Below, piece by piece: positions 8,289 through 17,458 of a stretch of 64,000 nt of DNA. Numbering within the stretch: position 1 is the first letter of the stretch; every line of letters starts with the position of its first letter. The DNA lies in NCBI RefSeq assembly GCF_038049935.1, contig NZ_CP145886.1, positions 682,001-746,000 on the forward strand, read 5' to 3'. The notes beneath the pieces are model-generated. The model saw nothing but the letters and a program-made list of their open reading frames with translations, did not search any database and had not been told where the DNA came from. This DNA comes from Rossellomorea sp. y25 (GTDB lineage Bacteria > Bacillota > Bacilli > Bacillales > Bacillaceae_B). Position numbers and translations under genes: made by a program.

Positions 8289-8500
8289 ATGGTATGGGAG
8301 CAGCCCGGATTCTTATAGAGTTGGTCATCTAGAGGTGGAAACCTGCTTTTTTGGAAAAATAATCACTAGTTGGATTAATAGAGTACTTTTAATCCAAACA
8401 TTTATTAAAAATTCATGCCCTCCCGGAATGTATGAACCGGTTTTCGCACTTTATAATCCGTAATTTACATTTATAATCCTTTTGTAGAAAAATCACTGGA
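8289..8500. other. Intergenic region with weak 20-bp spaced AATCC-like motifs
   Basis: No coding sequence is seen. Near its right end ATGCC (8415), AACC (8435), AATCC (8455) and AATCC (8475) recur at 20-bp steps, with TTATAATCC exact in the last two. This is a weak form of the arrays at 14471-14586 and 46756-46861. Confidence 0.4.
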
Positions 8501-8535
8501 AACGACCAGCGGTTCAGGAGCCGCTGATCGTTTTT
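8501..8535 (-). terminator. Rho-independent terminator of germination operon 1
   Basis: AACGACCAGCGG and CCGCTGATCGTT pair with one wobble. The hairpin is just beyond the gerB-like stop codon and can be read on both strands. Confidence 0.8.
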
Positions 8536-8542
8536 ATTTTCT

Positions 8543-9649
8543 CTATCCCTGAACTGACTGTTTCTTTCGCGTCTTCCAAAAAACCACCACGCCCAATATC
8601 AACGGGAGAATGAATTGAATTGGAATATGAAGGTAATAGGGGACGAGCTTTAATCCCACATATAAGTGCTCCGCGATGTCGTCACTTCGATGGAGGGAAA
8701 GCAGATAAACGGCCACCAGTAAGAAGAGGACATGCCAGTTCTTTTGTTTTAACTTGAACAACTGAGTCAGGACGACCTGCGCTGCATATAGGAAAACCGA
8801 TACCTTCATGAATCCTCCACCTATTAAAAGGAGATAGGTGAAAATTTCCAAGTGTTCAACGACGCCTAAATACGACACCAGTTCCATCGCTTTCACAAAC
8901 GGAAAGTAGTACGTGTTGGCGAAGGGGGCATGGAGAAGACCGATGACCATCTCCATCGTGATCATGACAATCAGACCGGCGCTGACGATGGGAATCCAAA
9001 CAATTTTTTGGAGCTTTTCTTTTTTTGCAATGAATGGAAGCAATACCAGAAAGACAACAAGCTCACCGTAGGGAAAGGTCAGTCCGGTCGGGAAGATCAT
9101 TTTCTTGAGGGGCTCCCACCCTTGTGAGAACAAAGGAAACAGATACTGAACCTGGAATTCCTCCGACAGGAAACCTAGCAGCCATAAAACAGCTAAGATG
9201 AAGAAGGTGAAAAAGGTCACGATCACCGCACTCCTTGCAATCGCTTCGATTCCAAGCATCGTACAATAGCCAACCACGAGCAGGAATGGTATGGAAGCAA
9301 TCCAGTTGGGGGCATCGGGATAGAGGAGCTGGGTGGTGAAAAAGGCAAAATCATTCATCACCCTTCCCGCTATATATAGAAAATAGAAGCTGAAAACCAC
9401 TGCGAGAACCTTGGATAGAAAGGGTCCGAATCCCATTTTCAGAAGAGGGATGAATTCCAGCCATGAACTTCTTTTTAACAGGAGGAGGTAATAATAGAAC
9501 AGGATGATTCCGAATCCTACTTCCATTGCTATCGCCAGGATGCTGTCTTCCATGGCCGAAAAGTTCAAGCCGACCACGATGGTGCTTCCCGTTAAAAAGA
9601 GAAGCATCATCGAGCATAATTCAAGCGCGGATATGGATACTTTGTTCAT
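8543..9649 (-). CDS. Germinant receptor B subunit (GerAB/YndE-type permease)
   Basis: The protein has ten or so hydrophobic helices and belongs to the GerAB branch of the APC superfamily. I place the start at the ATG behind AAGAAGGGGGACTGATGAT, giving 368 residues, the usual size, rather than an upstream start that would overlap the C-subunit gene. In spores the B subunit binds the small germinant in the inner membrane, together with A and C. It is the last gene of the A-C-B operon, 22 bp after the C-subunit stop. Confidence 0.88.
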   Translation of the reverse strand: MNKVSISALELCSMMLLFLTGSTIVVGLNFSAMEDSILAIAMEVGFGIILFYYYLLLLKRSSWLEFIPLLKMGFGPFLSKVLAVVFSFYFLYIAGRVMNDFAFFTTQLLYPDAPNWIASIPFLLVVGYCTMLGIEAIARSAVIVTFFTFFILAVLWLLGFLSEEFQVQYLFPLFSQGWEPLKKMIFPTGLTFPYGELVVFLVLLPFIAKKEKLQKIVWIPIVSAGLIVMITMEMVIGLLHAPFANTYYFPFVKAMELVSYLGVVEHLEIFTYLLLIGGGFMKVSVFLYAAQVVLTQLFKLKQKNWHVLFLLVAVYLLSLHRSDDIAEHLYVGLKLVPYYLHIPIQFILPLILGVVVFWKTRKKQSVQG

Positions 9650-9671
9650 ATCATCAGTCCCCCTTCTTTGA

Positions 9672-10841
9672 TTATTGCTTAGTGTGCCCAAATCGGATGA
9701 ATCGGACATCGACGCTCGTGTCTACGTTAACCGTTGAGAGTAACATCTTGTCATTCCGTTTCTCTTTCCATACATCCGGGTGCTGCCGGTAGAGGGCATC
9801 CTTCAGTCCAAGAATATCCGTTCCGTCTTCCTGTGACTTTTTGATAAGCGCCTCTATATCGGATTTGATCTTGGTCTTTACTTGGTTTGCAAGCTTTTCC
9901 TGTGCAGACAACTTTGTGAGATCCATCTTGCACGAAGTTTCCTCCAGGTTTCCATCAAGGGCTACCTTCAGCTTGAAAGAGACCGGGTCAGTGTCTGCCT
10001 TCAGGGAAGAAGCCGTCTTGATCGTGTCGATGGTGAACTCTCCTTCAGCACCCGGACATGGAGTGGATATGGAAACGACCTGGTTGATATCTTTGACCAA
10101 GGCTAATGTATTGCTTTCCTTCTGGGTTAAAAAAGAATGGAGATTCTCATTCTTAAAGGTAGCAAATCCCTCGAGTGACACATGGGCTGTCGGAGTGAAA
10201 TCCTCGATATTACTCTTGGATGTCCCTTCTTTCACATCTCCATGAATCTCCACATAAGGAATGATAATGTCTGAAGTCTTGTCCTCTAAATGACTTTTGA
10301 TCCTTTCCGAAGACGTGTTCACCAAATGCCCCCAGGCTTCTTTCGAATTCTTCAGCATGATATTCGTGTATAAAGCGGATAGTTTCTGCTGAGGGGTAAA
10401 CAACTGTAAAAATAATTCAGGACTTTGATTCTTAATGACGATGGTGCTGATGTTTGCCGGAACCCTTGGATCACGAACGAGAAAATCCAATGTTTCATTC
10501 AAGCCCTCTTCCTTTGCAAGTCTTTCACTCAGTACCACGACCTGCAATGTGTCGAGGATCGCTTCCTTAAGGGTGTCTTTCTTGATCCGCTCGATGGCTT
10601 CCGGAATGGTTTTCCCTGTTTGGGTATAGGTGAATCCACCAGTCGGATCCACTGCATTCTTCTGATTGGCGGAAGGGTTGAAGACCTGCAGGGTAATGGA
10701 ATAATGGTCGTCCATTTTGTCAATTCCGAGACCTGATACCAGCTCGACTTCATTTAAAAGGCTAGTCTTCACATATCCGACGATAACGCATCCGATCAAG
10801 ATAAAAAGGATGATGAGGTGACGAAGATTGGACAGGTTCAC
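9672..10841 (-). CDS. Germinant receptor C subunit (GerAC family)
   Basis: The 389-residue protein matches GerAC proteins in length, in the VELVSGLGIDK strand after the anchor, and in the mixed alpha/beta domains that follow. It starts at a GTG overlapping the A-subunit stop (GTGA). The N-terminus is unusual. GerAC proteins normally have a lipobox then Cys-Trp-Asp about 14 residues before this strand, but here that place holds Tyr-Val-Lys. The only candidate Cys (LIGC, residue 18) lies inside a longer hydrophobic stretch, so anchoring may be by lipid at Cys18 or by a membrane helix. Confidence 0.87.
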   Translation of the reverse strand: MNLSNLRHLIILFILIGCVIVGYVKTSLLNEVELVSGLGIDKMDDHYSITLQVFNPSANQKNAVDPTGGFTYTQTGKTIPEAIERIKKDTLKEAILDTLQVVVLSERLAKEEGLNETLDFLVRDPRVPANISTIVIKNQSPELFLQLFTPQQKLSALYTNIMLKNSKEAWGHLVNTSSERIKSHLEDKTSDIIIPYVEIHGDVKEGTSKSNIEDFTPTAHVSLEGFATFKNENLHSFLTQKESNTLALVKDINQVVSISTPCPGAEGEFTIDTIKTASSLKADTDPVSFKLKVALDGNLEETSCKMDLTKLSAQEKLANQVKTKIKSDIEALIKKSQEDGTDILGLKDALYRQHPDVWKEKRNDKMLLSTVNVDTSVDVRFIRFGHTKQ

Positions 10842-12325
10842 GAGTCATTCTCCTTTTTATCAGAGTCTTCCATTGGTTCCTCCTTATGAAATGAAGGAAT
10901 GTTCTTATTAATGTCCGGGATCGGATTCCGGACGAATACATCCTTTGCCATATCTTGCCATGTGAAAGGGGAAACGGGTGCAAGATAAGGGACCGTGAAT
11001 GATCTTAAATAACAGAGATGCACCAATAGCATTAAAGTGAATAAGGCAATCCCATACAAGCCGAGCAGGGCCCCGATCAATATCAAGCTGAGCTTAATGA
11101 TTCTTGTGGCATAGCTCATGATGGCAATCGGGATGATACTGGATAAGATGAAGGAAGTACTGATGATCACCAGGGTAATGGGTTGAACAAGCTGAGCTTC
11201 AACAGAGGCCTGGCCGAACACGATCGCACCAAACAGAGAAATCGTGATTACAACGGTCTGAGGAAGTCGGCTTGAGCCTTCATAAATGGCCTCCGTCAAG
11301 ACGAACACGAGGAGGACTTCAAAGACCGTCGGGAAAGGCACAGACTCCCGCTGGGCCAAGAATCCCACCAGTAAATTCACCGGCAGCAGGCCTTTGTGGA
11401 ACGTGGTAAACGCCACATAGAATGCCGGGATATACAGGGAAAGCCAAAAGAGGAGGAAGCGCATGGGACGGACCAGCCTCGTTGCTTCACTGTTGATATA
11501 ATAGTCATCCGATGACTGAAAGAACTGTAAGAACACGGCCGGGGCAATCAGGGTGAAGGGAGTCCCGTCCACCATAATGCAAACCCTTCCCTCCAGCACT
11601 TCCGCCGCCGCGACATCCGGCCTGTCCGAGTTCATGACTAAGGGGAAAATGGTTTTCGACTCTTTCGTCAAAAACTCCGAAATATAGTTAGATCCGATGA
11701 CGGAATCAAGGGAGATTTGTTCAAGCTTGCCCCTGATTTCATTCAGTATGTCCCCATCGACCATATTTTCCAGATAAATAAGGGATACGGACGTACTGGT
11801 GAATTCACCATACGTTTGAGTCTCGACATGCAGGGAGGGATTTTTGATGTATTTTCGGATCAAGGCTACATTCCCGCTGCGACTCTCGGTAAAGCCGACA
11901 TCCGGCCCCTCAATAGTCCGCTGCCCCTTCGGATTGGTAAGGGAACGTTCCTCCCACTTGGACGTATCGGCGGCAAGGATGTCCGCTTGTCCTTCAAACA
12001 GAATAATTGTGGATCCATCCACCAGTTTGCCGCTGACCTTGTCCTTATCCTTCACCACTTCTACATCAGAAACCTGAATAACCGACTCGGTCAGGAAAGG
12101 AATGAAACGTCCTTCCTCCTCAGGTGCAGGCTGTTGTAATATAGGTTCGATGATATGCTCCTGGATGGACACGGTATCCACGATGCCATCTATATAGAGG
12201 AGGCAGGCCGAAAGACGTCCTCCGGATAACTTCAAGTATCTTGATTTAACATCCGAGCTATCACTCAAGCTAGCAAGAATCCCGGCTACCCGGTCTTCCA
12301 ACGTTGCGGGTTGATTCATGTTCAT
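10838..12325 (-). CDS. Germinant receptor A subunit (GerAA family)
   Basis: The protein has the two-part GerAA layout: a hydrophilic N-terminal domain of about 260 residues with the conserved EGRVCIMVDGTPFTLIAP and SSDDYY motifs, then a C-terminal membrane domain with about five helices and a short basic-acidic tail. I chose the ATG at 12325 (495 residues), which lies 7 nt behind AAAGGGTG. A GTG three codons earlier is possible. It is the first gene of the operon and has a sigma-G-type promoter at 12357-12385. The germinant is unknown. Confidence 0.9.
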   Translation of the reverse strand: MNMNQPATLEDRVAGILASLSDSSDVKSRYLKLSGGRLSACLLYIDGIVDTVSIQEHIIEPILQQPAPEEEGRFIPFLTESVIQVSDVEVVKDKDKVSGKLVDGSTIILFEGQADILAADTSKWEERSLTNPKGQRTIEGPDVGFTESRSGNVALIRKYIKNPSLHVETQTYGEFTSTSVSLIYLENMVDGDILNEIRGKLEQISLDSVIGSNYISEFLTKESKTIFPLVMNSDRPDVAAAEVLEGRVCIMVDGTPFTLIAPAVFLQFFQSSDDYYINSEATRLVRPMRFLLFWLSLYIPAFYVAFTTFHKGLLPVNLLVGFLAQRESVPFPTVFEVLLVFVLTEAIYEGSSRLPQTVVITISLFGAIVFGQASVEAQLVQPITLVIISTSFILSSIIPIAIMSYATRIIKLSLILIGALLGLYGIALFTLMLLVHLCYLRSFTVPYLAPVSPFTWQDMAKDVFVRNPIPDINKNIPSFHKEEPMEDSDKKENDS

Positions 12326-12356
12326 TACGCTCACCCTTTAGACTATGTCAATATGG

Positions 12357-12385
12357 TAGTATGCGCTAAGATTGCTTGATTATTC
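12357..12385 (-). promoter_or_regulatory. Sigma-G type promoter of germination operon 1
   Basis: On the minus strand GAATA (-35) and CATACTA (-10) are 17 bp apart. Both fit the sigma-G consensus as I know it (gHATR and cATxMTA), and they sit about 30 bp before the A-subunit start. Forespore expression is what is expected of germinant receptor genes. Confidence 0.7.
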
Positions 12386-12430
12386 CATAGGGGAGTCATT
12401 TTTTATATAGGGAAGGAGAAGATTGAAATC

Positions 12431-12517
12431 ATGACAATAAATTCTATCAGGAAGTTGGATCGAAAAGCAGAAGTCAGTCCGGAAATTCCAATATTCACAA
12501 TAACTCCAGCGATTTGA
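12431..12517 (+). CDS. Possible 28-aa small ORF
   Basis: An ATG lies behind AAGGAGAAG and opens a 28-codon frame (starting MTINSIRKLDRKAEV) that ends at a TGA 36 bp before a strong terminator. The ribosome binding site, short frame and terminator together look like a small gene, but there is no similarity that I recognise and the codon content is too short to judge. Confidence 0.3.
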   Translation: MTINSIRKLDRKAEVSPEIPIFTITPAI

Positions 12518-12553
12518 ACAACAATCATAACTAACAGCCGGGTGGTCTTCGGA

Positions 12554-12596
12554 AACTCAAAAAGACCTGTCGATTAGCGACAGGTCTTTTTGAGTT
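12554..12596. terminator. Strong bidirectional terminator
   Basis: There are 19 paired bases (AACTCAAAAAGACCTGTCG and its complement) around a short loop, with A and T runs on both sides. It separates the region upstream of germination operon 1 from the leftward small gene at 12613-12822. Confidence 0.85.
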
Positions 12597-12612
12597 GATG
12601 TGTATTGATAAG

Positions 12613-12822
12613 TCATAAATGTTCTAATCGGGTTAAAGCGGAATGGATATCATCATAGGTTTCCTTTGTGCCATTCTGAATGATGATAAATGATTCTAAT
12701 TCCTTTGAGTACGAAACAAACAATGGTTCCGAACAATGTTCAGTGAAGGAATGAGTAATGTCACACTCTGAATAGGTTTGGAGGGTCTGCAAGATTGTAA
12801 GAAGCTCTCGGTTTTCTGACAT
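12613..12822 (-). CDS. Small hypothetical protein, 69 aa
   Basis: I place the start at the ATG that directly follows GAAAGGAGATAAAGAAA, giving 69 residues. A longer frame continues upstream but has no ribosome binding site. The protein is soluble, with an N-terminal helix (SENRELLTILQTLQTY), a central beta hairpin (FVSYSKELESFIIIQNG) and a C-terminal helix. This looks like one of the compact alpha-beta proteins common in Bacillus. I do not recognise the family. Confidence 0.6.
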   Translation of the reverse strand: MSENRELLTILQTLQTYSECDITHSFTEHCSEPLFVSYSKELESFIIIQNGTKETYDDIHSALTRLEHL

Positions 12823-13158
12823 TTTCTTTATCTCCTTTCGAAAAAAGGGAAGGAATTTGTCGGTTTTGGATAATATTAACACAAACATGAGATGCTTGTA
12901 AGTGAGAAAAGTCATACGATAAATTAACTGAAAAGAGGGATAGCAACTCATTTTTAGATGAACGCATTGAAGAGCGGGCATCAGTATGTAAATCACTCAA
13001 TGAAAACATGAATGAAAATACGTTGACCGTGGAAACTATGAACGATGCAACTCATGAAAACCCATAAAAACCCATAAAAGCTTTCATTTACTCTCTAACA
13101 AATTGAAATTGAAAAGGATCTTTTTATATAAAAAATAGTTGATCGTAGGGGGTCGTGT

Positions 13159-13713
13159 ATGAAAGAACAATATGATCGAATAAGAGAAAAGGCTTTGAAT
13201 GTTGTTCACGAGAATACTGTGTATTGGCAGGAATATTGTTTCCTATCCCCACGCTGGTGGTTCTTAATAGGACTCTTCATCCTGTCCTGGTACTTCTATT
13301 TTCGTTTAACGAGAAGAGAGGAGATGCCGAGGCTGCTCTTTCTTGGGTTAATATGGATCATAGTGGCAGCGAACCTGGATGGGCTTGGATTTGAGCTTGG
13401 GTTATGGGGCTATCCGTCACAATTAATCCCTATTCTTCCAAAAGCATATGTCTTTGACTATGCATTAATCCCTGTTACCTACATGCTTCTATATAAATAC
13501 TTCCCTAAAGGGAAATCCTTTTTGTATGCGAATATCGTTCTAGCAGCATGTGCATCGTTTATTGCTGAGCCAGTGTTTGAATGGTTAGATATTTATAAAG
13601 TATATCATTGGAAGAGATGGTGGTCTTTTATCATCTATATCATCCTTTCCTATGGGATAAGATGGCTGGTTGAGGTTGTATTTGATTCTGAGTCGGGCAC
13701 TGATAAGAAGTGA
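13159..13713 (+). CDS. CBO0543 family membrane protein
   Basis: The 184-residue protein has a hydrophilic start with aromatic residues (VYWQEYCFLSPRWW), then about five membrane helices. AANLDGLGFELGLWGYP and FIAEPVFEWLDIYKVYHWKRW correspond to the conserved segments of the family that databases call CBO0543. A paralogue is encoded at 36313-36861. The function is unknown; the family is widespread in spore formers. The ATG lies behind GGGGGTCGTGT. Confidence 0.75.
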   Translation: MKEQYDRIREKALNVVHENTVYWQEYCFLSPRWWFLIGLFILSWYFYFRLTRREEMPRLLFLGLIWIIVAANLDGLGFELGLWGYPSQLIPILPKAYVFDYALIPVTYMLLYKYFPKGKSFLYANIVLAACASFIAEPVFEWLDIYKVYHWKRWWSFIIYIILSYGIRWLVEVVFDSESGTDKK

Positions 13714-14800
13714 AACGGATATTGCTGTCGTGCAATATACTCACCCCATGACACCAACTACCAGAATATTTAGTAAGACCTAGAAGTGTGGTGGGGACAG
13801 AATCGTTCTTCCTTCGTGTATCTGGGAACGATAATAAAGGAAAATCCTTTCCTTGACGGATCATGGAAAGGGTCTGTGTCATTTTCTAAATCCATCACCG
13901 GTAGGAATGATCATAAGACTAATCGAACTCATAATAGAATCCACCATTCATGGGCGTGACCAACTCAACTGAAGGATGGTGTGTAGATCATACTGTGCGT
14001 CATAAGATGGTTGGCAAAGCCCTGCCCCTGGTGCTTTCATCGATAGAGAACGAGGTTAGTAGTCTTGCCTTTTTTGATTAGAAGTGTATTTACGAAGTTT
14101 TCCCCCTTTTTCCTAAGCAAAATATCCGACGGGTTCGACGTCATGCGGGATCACTACATGGGTGGTGCCTTTGAAATAGAGGGATGATGGATTTGATCGA
14201 GTGGCATGCTGGTGAATTCCAGCTGGTCTTCCGGCAGGTGGAAGTTGCTAAGAAAATAAAGATTTAGGCCAGCTTGAGGAATGGAATGAACAGTGACCGG
14301 GGGAGGGCTCCCATCGATCATCCGGTTTGAGGTTTGAATAGAAGTCCATCGGTCCTCTTTTTCTGTCTTTCAACGGAAAAGGACGTTAGTTTAGCTAGAT
14401 TCGGTTCCTTGAGTGATAATGAGTACCGGAATTAGAGTGAAATTCTTTATTGGGAATCCCTTCTGCTATGGAATTGATCCAAATCGGACCATAATCGATC
14501 CTGATATAAAATGATTAATCCTGCTTAAACTTTTTTGAACCTTTTTTTGATTTATTAATCCTCTTTTAAAATAATCGATCCGCCGTGTCGAATTTTCTTT
14601 AGTATGGTAGCCGGGTGATCGGCCCCGTTGCTCTTAATGCAGTTGCTTGAACAATAGATTTGGGACTCTCGATCAATTCCATTCATGACAATGCTTCCGT
14701 TCATATGTTTCGTTGTATTTGACTAAAGGCATGGTGTGATCCTCCAGTTCAGTGTTAGGAACAAATTATAGTCTATTTGGAATTTTTGGACAAATAAGAG
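13714..14800. other. Long noncoding gap of about 1.1 kb
   Basis: I find no convincing gene here. ATGs with good ribosome binding sites are missing and all frames are broken. A possible imperfect hairpin (AAGGAAAATCCTTT) lies near 13838. The part from 14471 to 14586 holds a 20-bp periodic array described separately. Confidence 0.6.
14471..14586. repeat. 20-bp period array of TTAATCC/TCGATCC-like motifs
   Basis: The motifs TTGATCC, TCGATCC, TTAATCC, TTGAACC, TTAATCC and TCGATCC end at or one base after positions 14480, 14500, 14520, 14540, 14560 and 14580, so six units keep an exact or nearly exact 20-bp register. The intervening 12-13 bp are A/T-rich and not conserved. On the other strand the core reads GGATTAA, as in the array at 46756-46861. 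Confidence 0.65.
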
Positions 14801-14829
14801 TTGGAAAAATGTTCAAAATGGTTTAAAAT
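14801..14829 (+). promoter_or_regulatory. Sigma-A promoter candidate for oligoendopeptidase gene
   Basis: TTGGAA (14801-14806) and TAAAAT (14824-14829) are separated by 17 bp, about 40 bp before the start codon. Confidence 0.5.
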
Positions 14830-14870
14830 AAGAACGTATGTTTTGTTCGGAACTAAGGTAGGGGGAGCTT

Positions 14871-16655
14871 ATGATGACTCAAACAAAATACAAAACAGTA
14901 TGGAATCTTGACAGCATCTTCAAAGGAGGAAGCGCATCTCCTAACTTACATGACCATATGAAGCGGACGGAAGCCAAGATTTTGGAGCTGGAAGAAATGG
15001 TGAAAGAGTGGACGGCGGCACTAGAGTCGGATCAACTAGTCGATGTTCTTGAGCGACTTAGGGATATAAAGATGTCCATATCACAAGCAAGATCCTATGC
15101 TATCTGTCTTCTTTCCGAAAATCCGAAAGACCAGGGCGCACAATTCTACAGAGGGGAATCCACGGCTCTTCAATCAAAATATGATTCTATCAACAGTGAC
15201 CTGAAGAGGAAATTAGCCCATACGGAGGAATCGGAGTGGATGAACCTGATTGCATCAGAGGATCTGAAGGAGTATCGCTTCACCCTCCAAGAGTGGCGGG
15301 ATGAAGCGGACCGGGAGCCTTCGCAGGAGGTGTCGGACCTTATGGCAGACGGGTACCATGCCTGGGGGCAGTTCTATCAATCGTTCATGAGCAGCATTAA
15401 GGTCCAGGTAAAGGGTCAGGATTTCTCTGTAGGGCAGGCCATCAATCTGCGTTCGCACCACGATGCTTCGATTCGAAAAGAATCTCATGAGGCGCTGGTG
15501 GAAAAGTGGACCGGGCTTGAGGGGCAGTTTGCGCAAATCTTGAACCATCTGGCCGGTTTCCGGTTGAATATGTATAAGAGCGTGGGAATTGAGGACGTCC
15601 TCCATGTTCCTCTGGCCCAAAACCGGATGAAGGAAGAAACGCTGAATGCGATGTTTTCGGTGATGGAGAGATATAAAGAACCGTTTGCCCAATACTTGAA
15701 TGTGAAGGCAGACATGAACGGCGATGCCAAAATGAAGTCTTATCACTTTTGGTCCCCAATGAATCATCACCATCAAGGAATGGAATACGGAGAGGCTGCG
15801 GCTTTGGTCGAGGAGCAATTTCTCGCATTTGGTACCGAAATGGGACAGTTTGCAGAGACGGCGTTCCGTGAAGGCTGGGTCGAGGCAGAAAATCGTCCGG
15901 GAAAGTCTGCAGTTCCCATTTGCGCGGCGTTTCCGTTGACGGGGGAGTCAAGGGTGTTCCTGACATTTCCCGGCACATTCAAAGGGGTATTGACCCTTGT
16001 GCATGAACTTGGTCATGCCTTTCATAACCATGCGATGAAATCAGTGAACGGGATGAACAAGTCCTACCCCATGAGCCTGGCCGAAACGGCTTCGACCTTC
16101 GCAGAGATGATTATTCTCGAGGCGGCCATGGAGAAAGCGGAGACGGAGGAAGAGAAGCTGTTCATCCTTGATGAGAAATTAAAGCGCAGTGTCATGAACT
16201 TCATGAACCTTCATGCCAGATTCATCTTTGAAAAAAACTTTCACGAAGAACGGAAAAAGGGGTTCGTCCCCGCATCACGTTTGAACGAACTGATGGAGGC
16301 TGCCTTAGAAGAAGGGTATGCGGGTTCCCTGGATGAGGTCCCGATTCACTCGTGGGTATGGACGCCCCATTTCTATAAAACAGAATCTCCTTTTTATAAC
16401 TTTCCTTACACCTTTGGATATTTACTTGCACTGAATCTCTTCGTCAGGGCAAAGGAAATGGGGAAAGGATTCGAGGAGCAATACATGAACCTCTTGCGGG
16501 ATTCAGGGCGCATGTCGGCAGAAGAACTCGTCATGAAGCATCTGGGAGAAGACATTACGGAGGAAGCCTTTTGGGAAAAAGGGATGGCGTTGTGTGTAGA
16601 GGATAGTGAGGAGTTTGTGAGATTAGCAGCTTATCTTCATAAAGAGGAAACCTAA
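14871..16655 (+). CDS. pepF: M3B family oligoendopeptidase (PepF-like)
   Basis: The 594-residue protein carries the zinc motif HELGHAFHNH with the two metal histidines at about residues 378 and 382, and the downstream glutamate region SLAETASTFAEMI that supplies the third ligand in thermolysin-like enzymes. FPYTFGYLLALNLF near the C-terminus is also typical of M3B oligoendopeptidase F. It should cleave short peptides in the cytoplasm. Two adjacent ATGs follow GTAGGGGGAGCTT, and either may be used. It is monocistronic, with a promoter candidate at 14801-14829. Confidence 0.9.
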   Translation: MMTQTKYKTVWNLDSIFKGGSASPNLHDHMKRTEAKILELEEMVKEWTAALESDQLVDVLERLRDIKMSISQARSYAICLLSENPKDQGAQFYRGESTALQSKYDSINSDLKRKLAHTEESEWMNLIASEDLKEYRFTLQEWRDEADREPSQEVSDLMADGYHAWGQFYQSFMSSIKVQVKGQDFSVGQAINLRSHHDASIRKESHEALVEKWTGLEGQFAQILNHLAGFRLNMYKSVGIEDVLHVPLAQNRMKEETLNAMFSVMERYKEPFAQYLNVKADMNGDAKMKSYHFWSPMNHHHQGMEYGEAAALVEEQFLAFGTEMGQFAETAFREGWVEAENRPGKSAVPICAAFPLTGESRVFLTFPGTFKGVLTLVHELGHAFHNHAMKSVNGMNKSYPMSLAETASTFAEMIILEAAMEKAETEEEKLFILDEKLKRSVMNFMNLHARFIFEKNFHEERKKGFVPASRLNELMEAALEEGYAGSLDEVPIHSWVWTPHFYKTESPFYNFPYTFGYLLALNLFVRAKEMGKGFEEQYMNLLRDSGRMSAEELVMKHLGEDITEEAFWEKGMALCVEDSEEFVRLAAYLHKEET

Positions 16656-16754
16656 TGAATAGGATTCAAATGTGATTCTGAAATCGATTTGAGCGGGGAT
16701 GTTTGAAGATCTATTTTACGAGAAAAATAATCACGAATCATAGGGAGAGAGTTC

Positions 16755-17402
16755 ATGGACAAGATCTTACATAACATAGCCAATCTATTAAACCAGCAAG
16801 ATCGAAAAATGGTCATCGGTATTTCAGGACATGGTGCTTCGGGTAAAACCACGTTTGCCAAGAAGCTTTTGACGCTGCTGGAAGGAAAGGATATCAATTA
16901 TATCAATGCCGATCCCTATATCGTCAGTTCTGGCGTAAGAAGGCACACCTCCATCCAATATGAGTACAACAATGAAATCCATCAATCCAAAATGACTGCC
17001 TGCCATCCGGCTGCCCACCATGTATTGGCTCTCGATCGGGACGTTAAGATGGTAAGGGAGGGAATGGACTTCTATACCATGGACGTCCCTTATGAAAGAA
17101 GTCAGCTCATCTCCTCCCGAATCAACTTGACGATTGTAGAAGGGATGACGGTTGCATTCAGCAACCCCGACTTATACGACCTTAAGATTTACTTTTACAC
17201 AGATGGCGAGACAGAGCTTATAAGAAGAGGAATCCGCGATGTTTCCGAAAGAGGCATGGATGTCGAGTATTTACGGAAAACCCATGACGAACGCAGAATC
17301 CAATATGAGGTATTTATGCATCCGAAGCATGAGAATTTTGATGTAGTGGTGAGGAATTCGGATGAGGGGTATTGGGTGGAAAAGGATATGGAGTGGTCGT
17401 AA
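16755..17402 (+). CDS. P-loop kinase of the uridine kinase-like family
   Basis: The Walker A motif GHGASGKTT at residues 25-33 and the following INADPYIV resemble uridine kinase and phosphoribulokinase-type enzymes, as does the TIVEGMTVAF strand that places a catalytic acidic residue. The C-terminal RRGIRDVSERGMDVEYLRKTH-like region fits the lid of that family. The 215-residue protein should phosphorylate a small molecule, possibly a nucleoside, with ATP. The substrate is not evident. The ribosome binding site is AGGGAGAGAG, and the start codon ATG is unambiguous. Confidence 0.78.
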   Translation: MDKILHNIANLLNQQDRKMVIGISGHGASGKTTFAKKLLTLLEGKDINYINADPYIVSSGVRRHTSIQYEYNNEIHQSKMTACHPAAHHVLALDRDVKMVREGMDFYTMDVPYERSQLISSRINLTIVEGMTVAFSNPDLYDLKIYFYTDGETELIRRGIRDVSERGMDVEYLRKTHDERRIQYEVFMHPKHENFDVVVRNSDEGYWVEKDMEWS

Positions 17403-17411
17403 GTGTAAACA

Positions 17412-17444
17412 GGAAGCTTATCCGAATGTGGGTAGGCTTCTTTT
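17412..17444 (+). terminator. Rho-independent terminator
   Basis: GAAGCTTATCC pairs with GGTAGGCTTC (imperfect), followed by TTTT. Confidence 0.6.
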
Positions 17445-17458
17445 AGTGAAAATAGTGA

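Noticed and set aside
12823..12996. Upstream extension of the 69-aa gene to 127 residues
   Set aside because: The internal ATG has a strong ribosome binding site, whereas the extension has none and a skewed composition.
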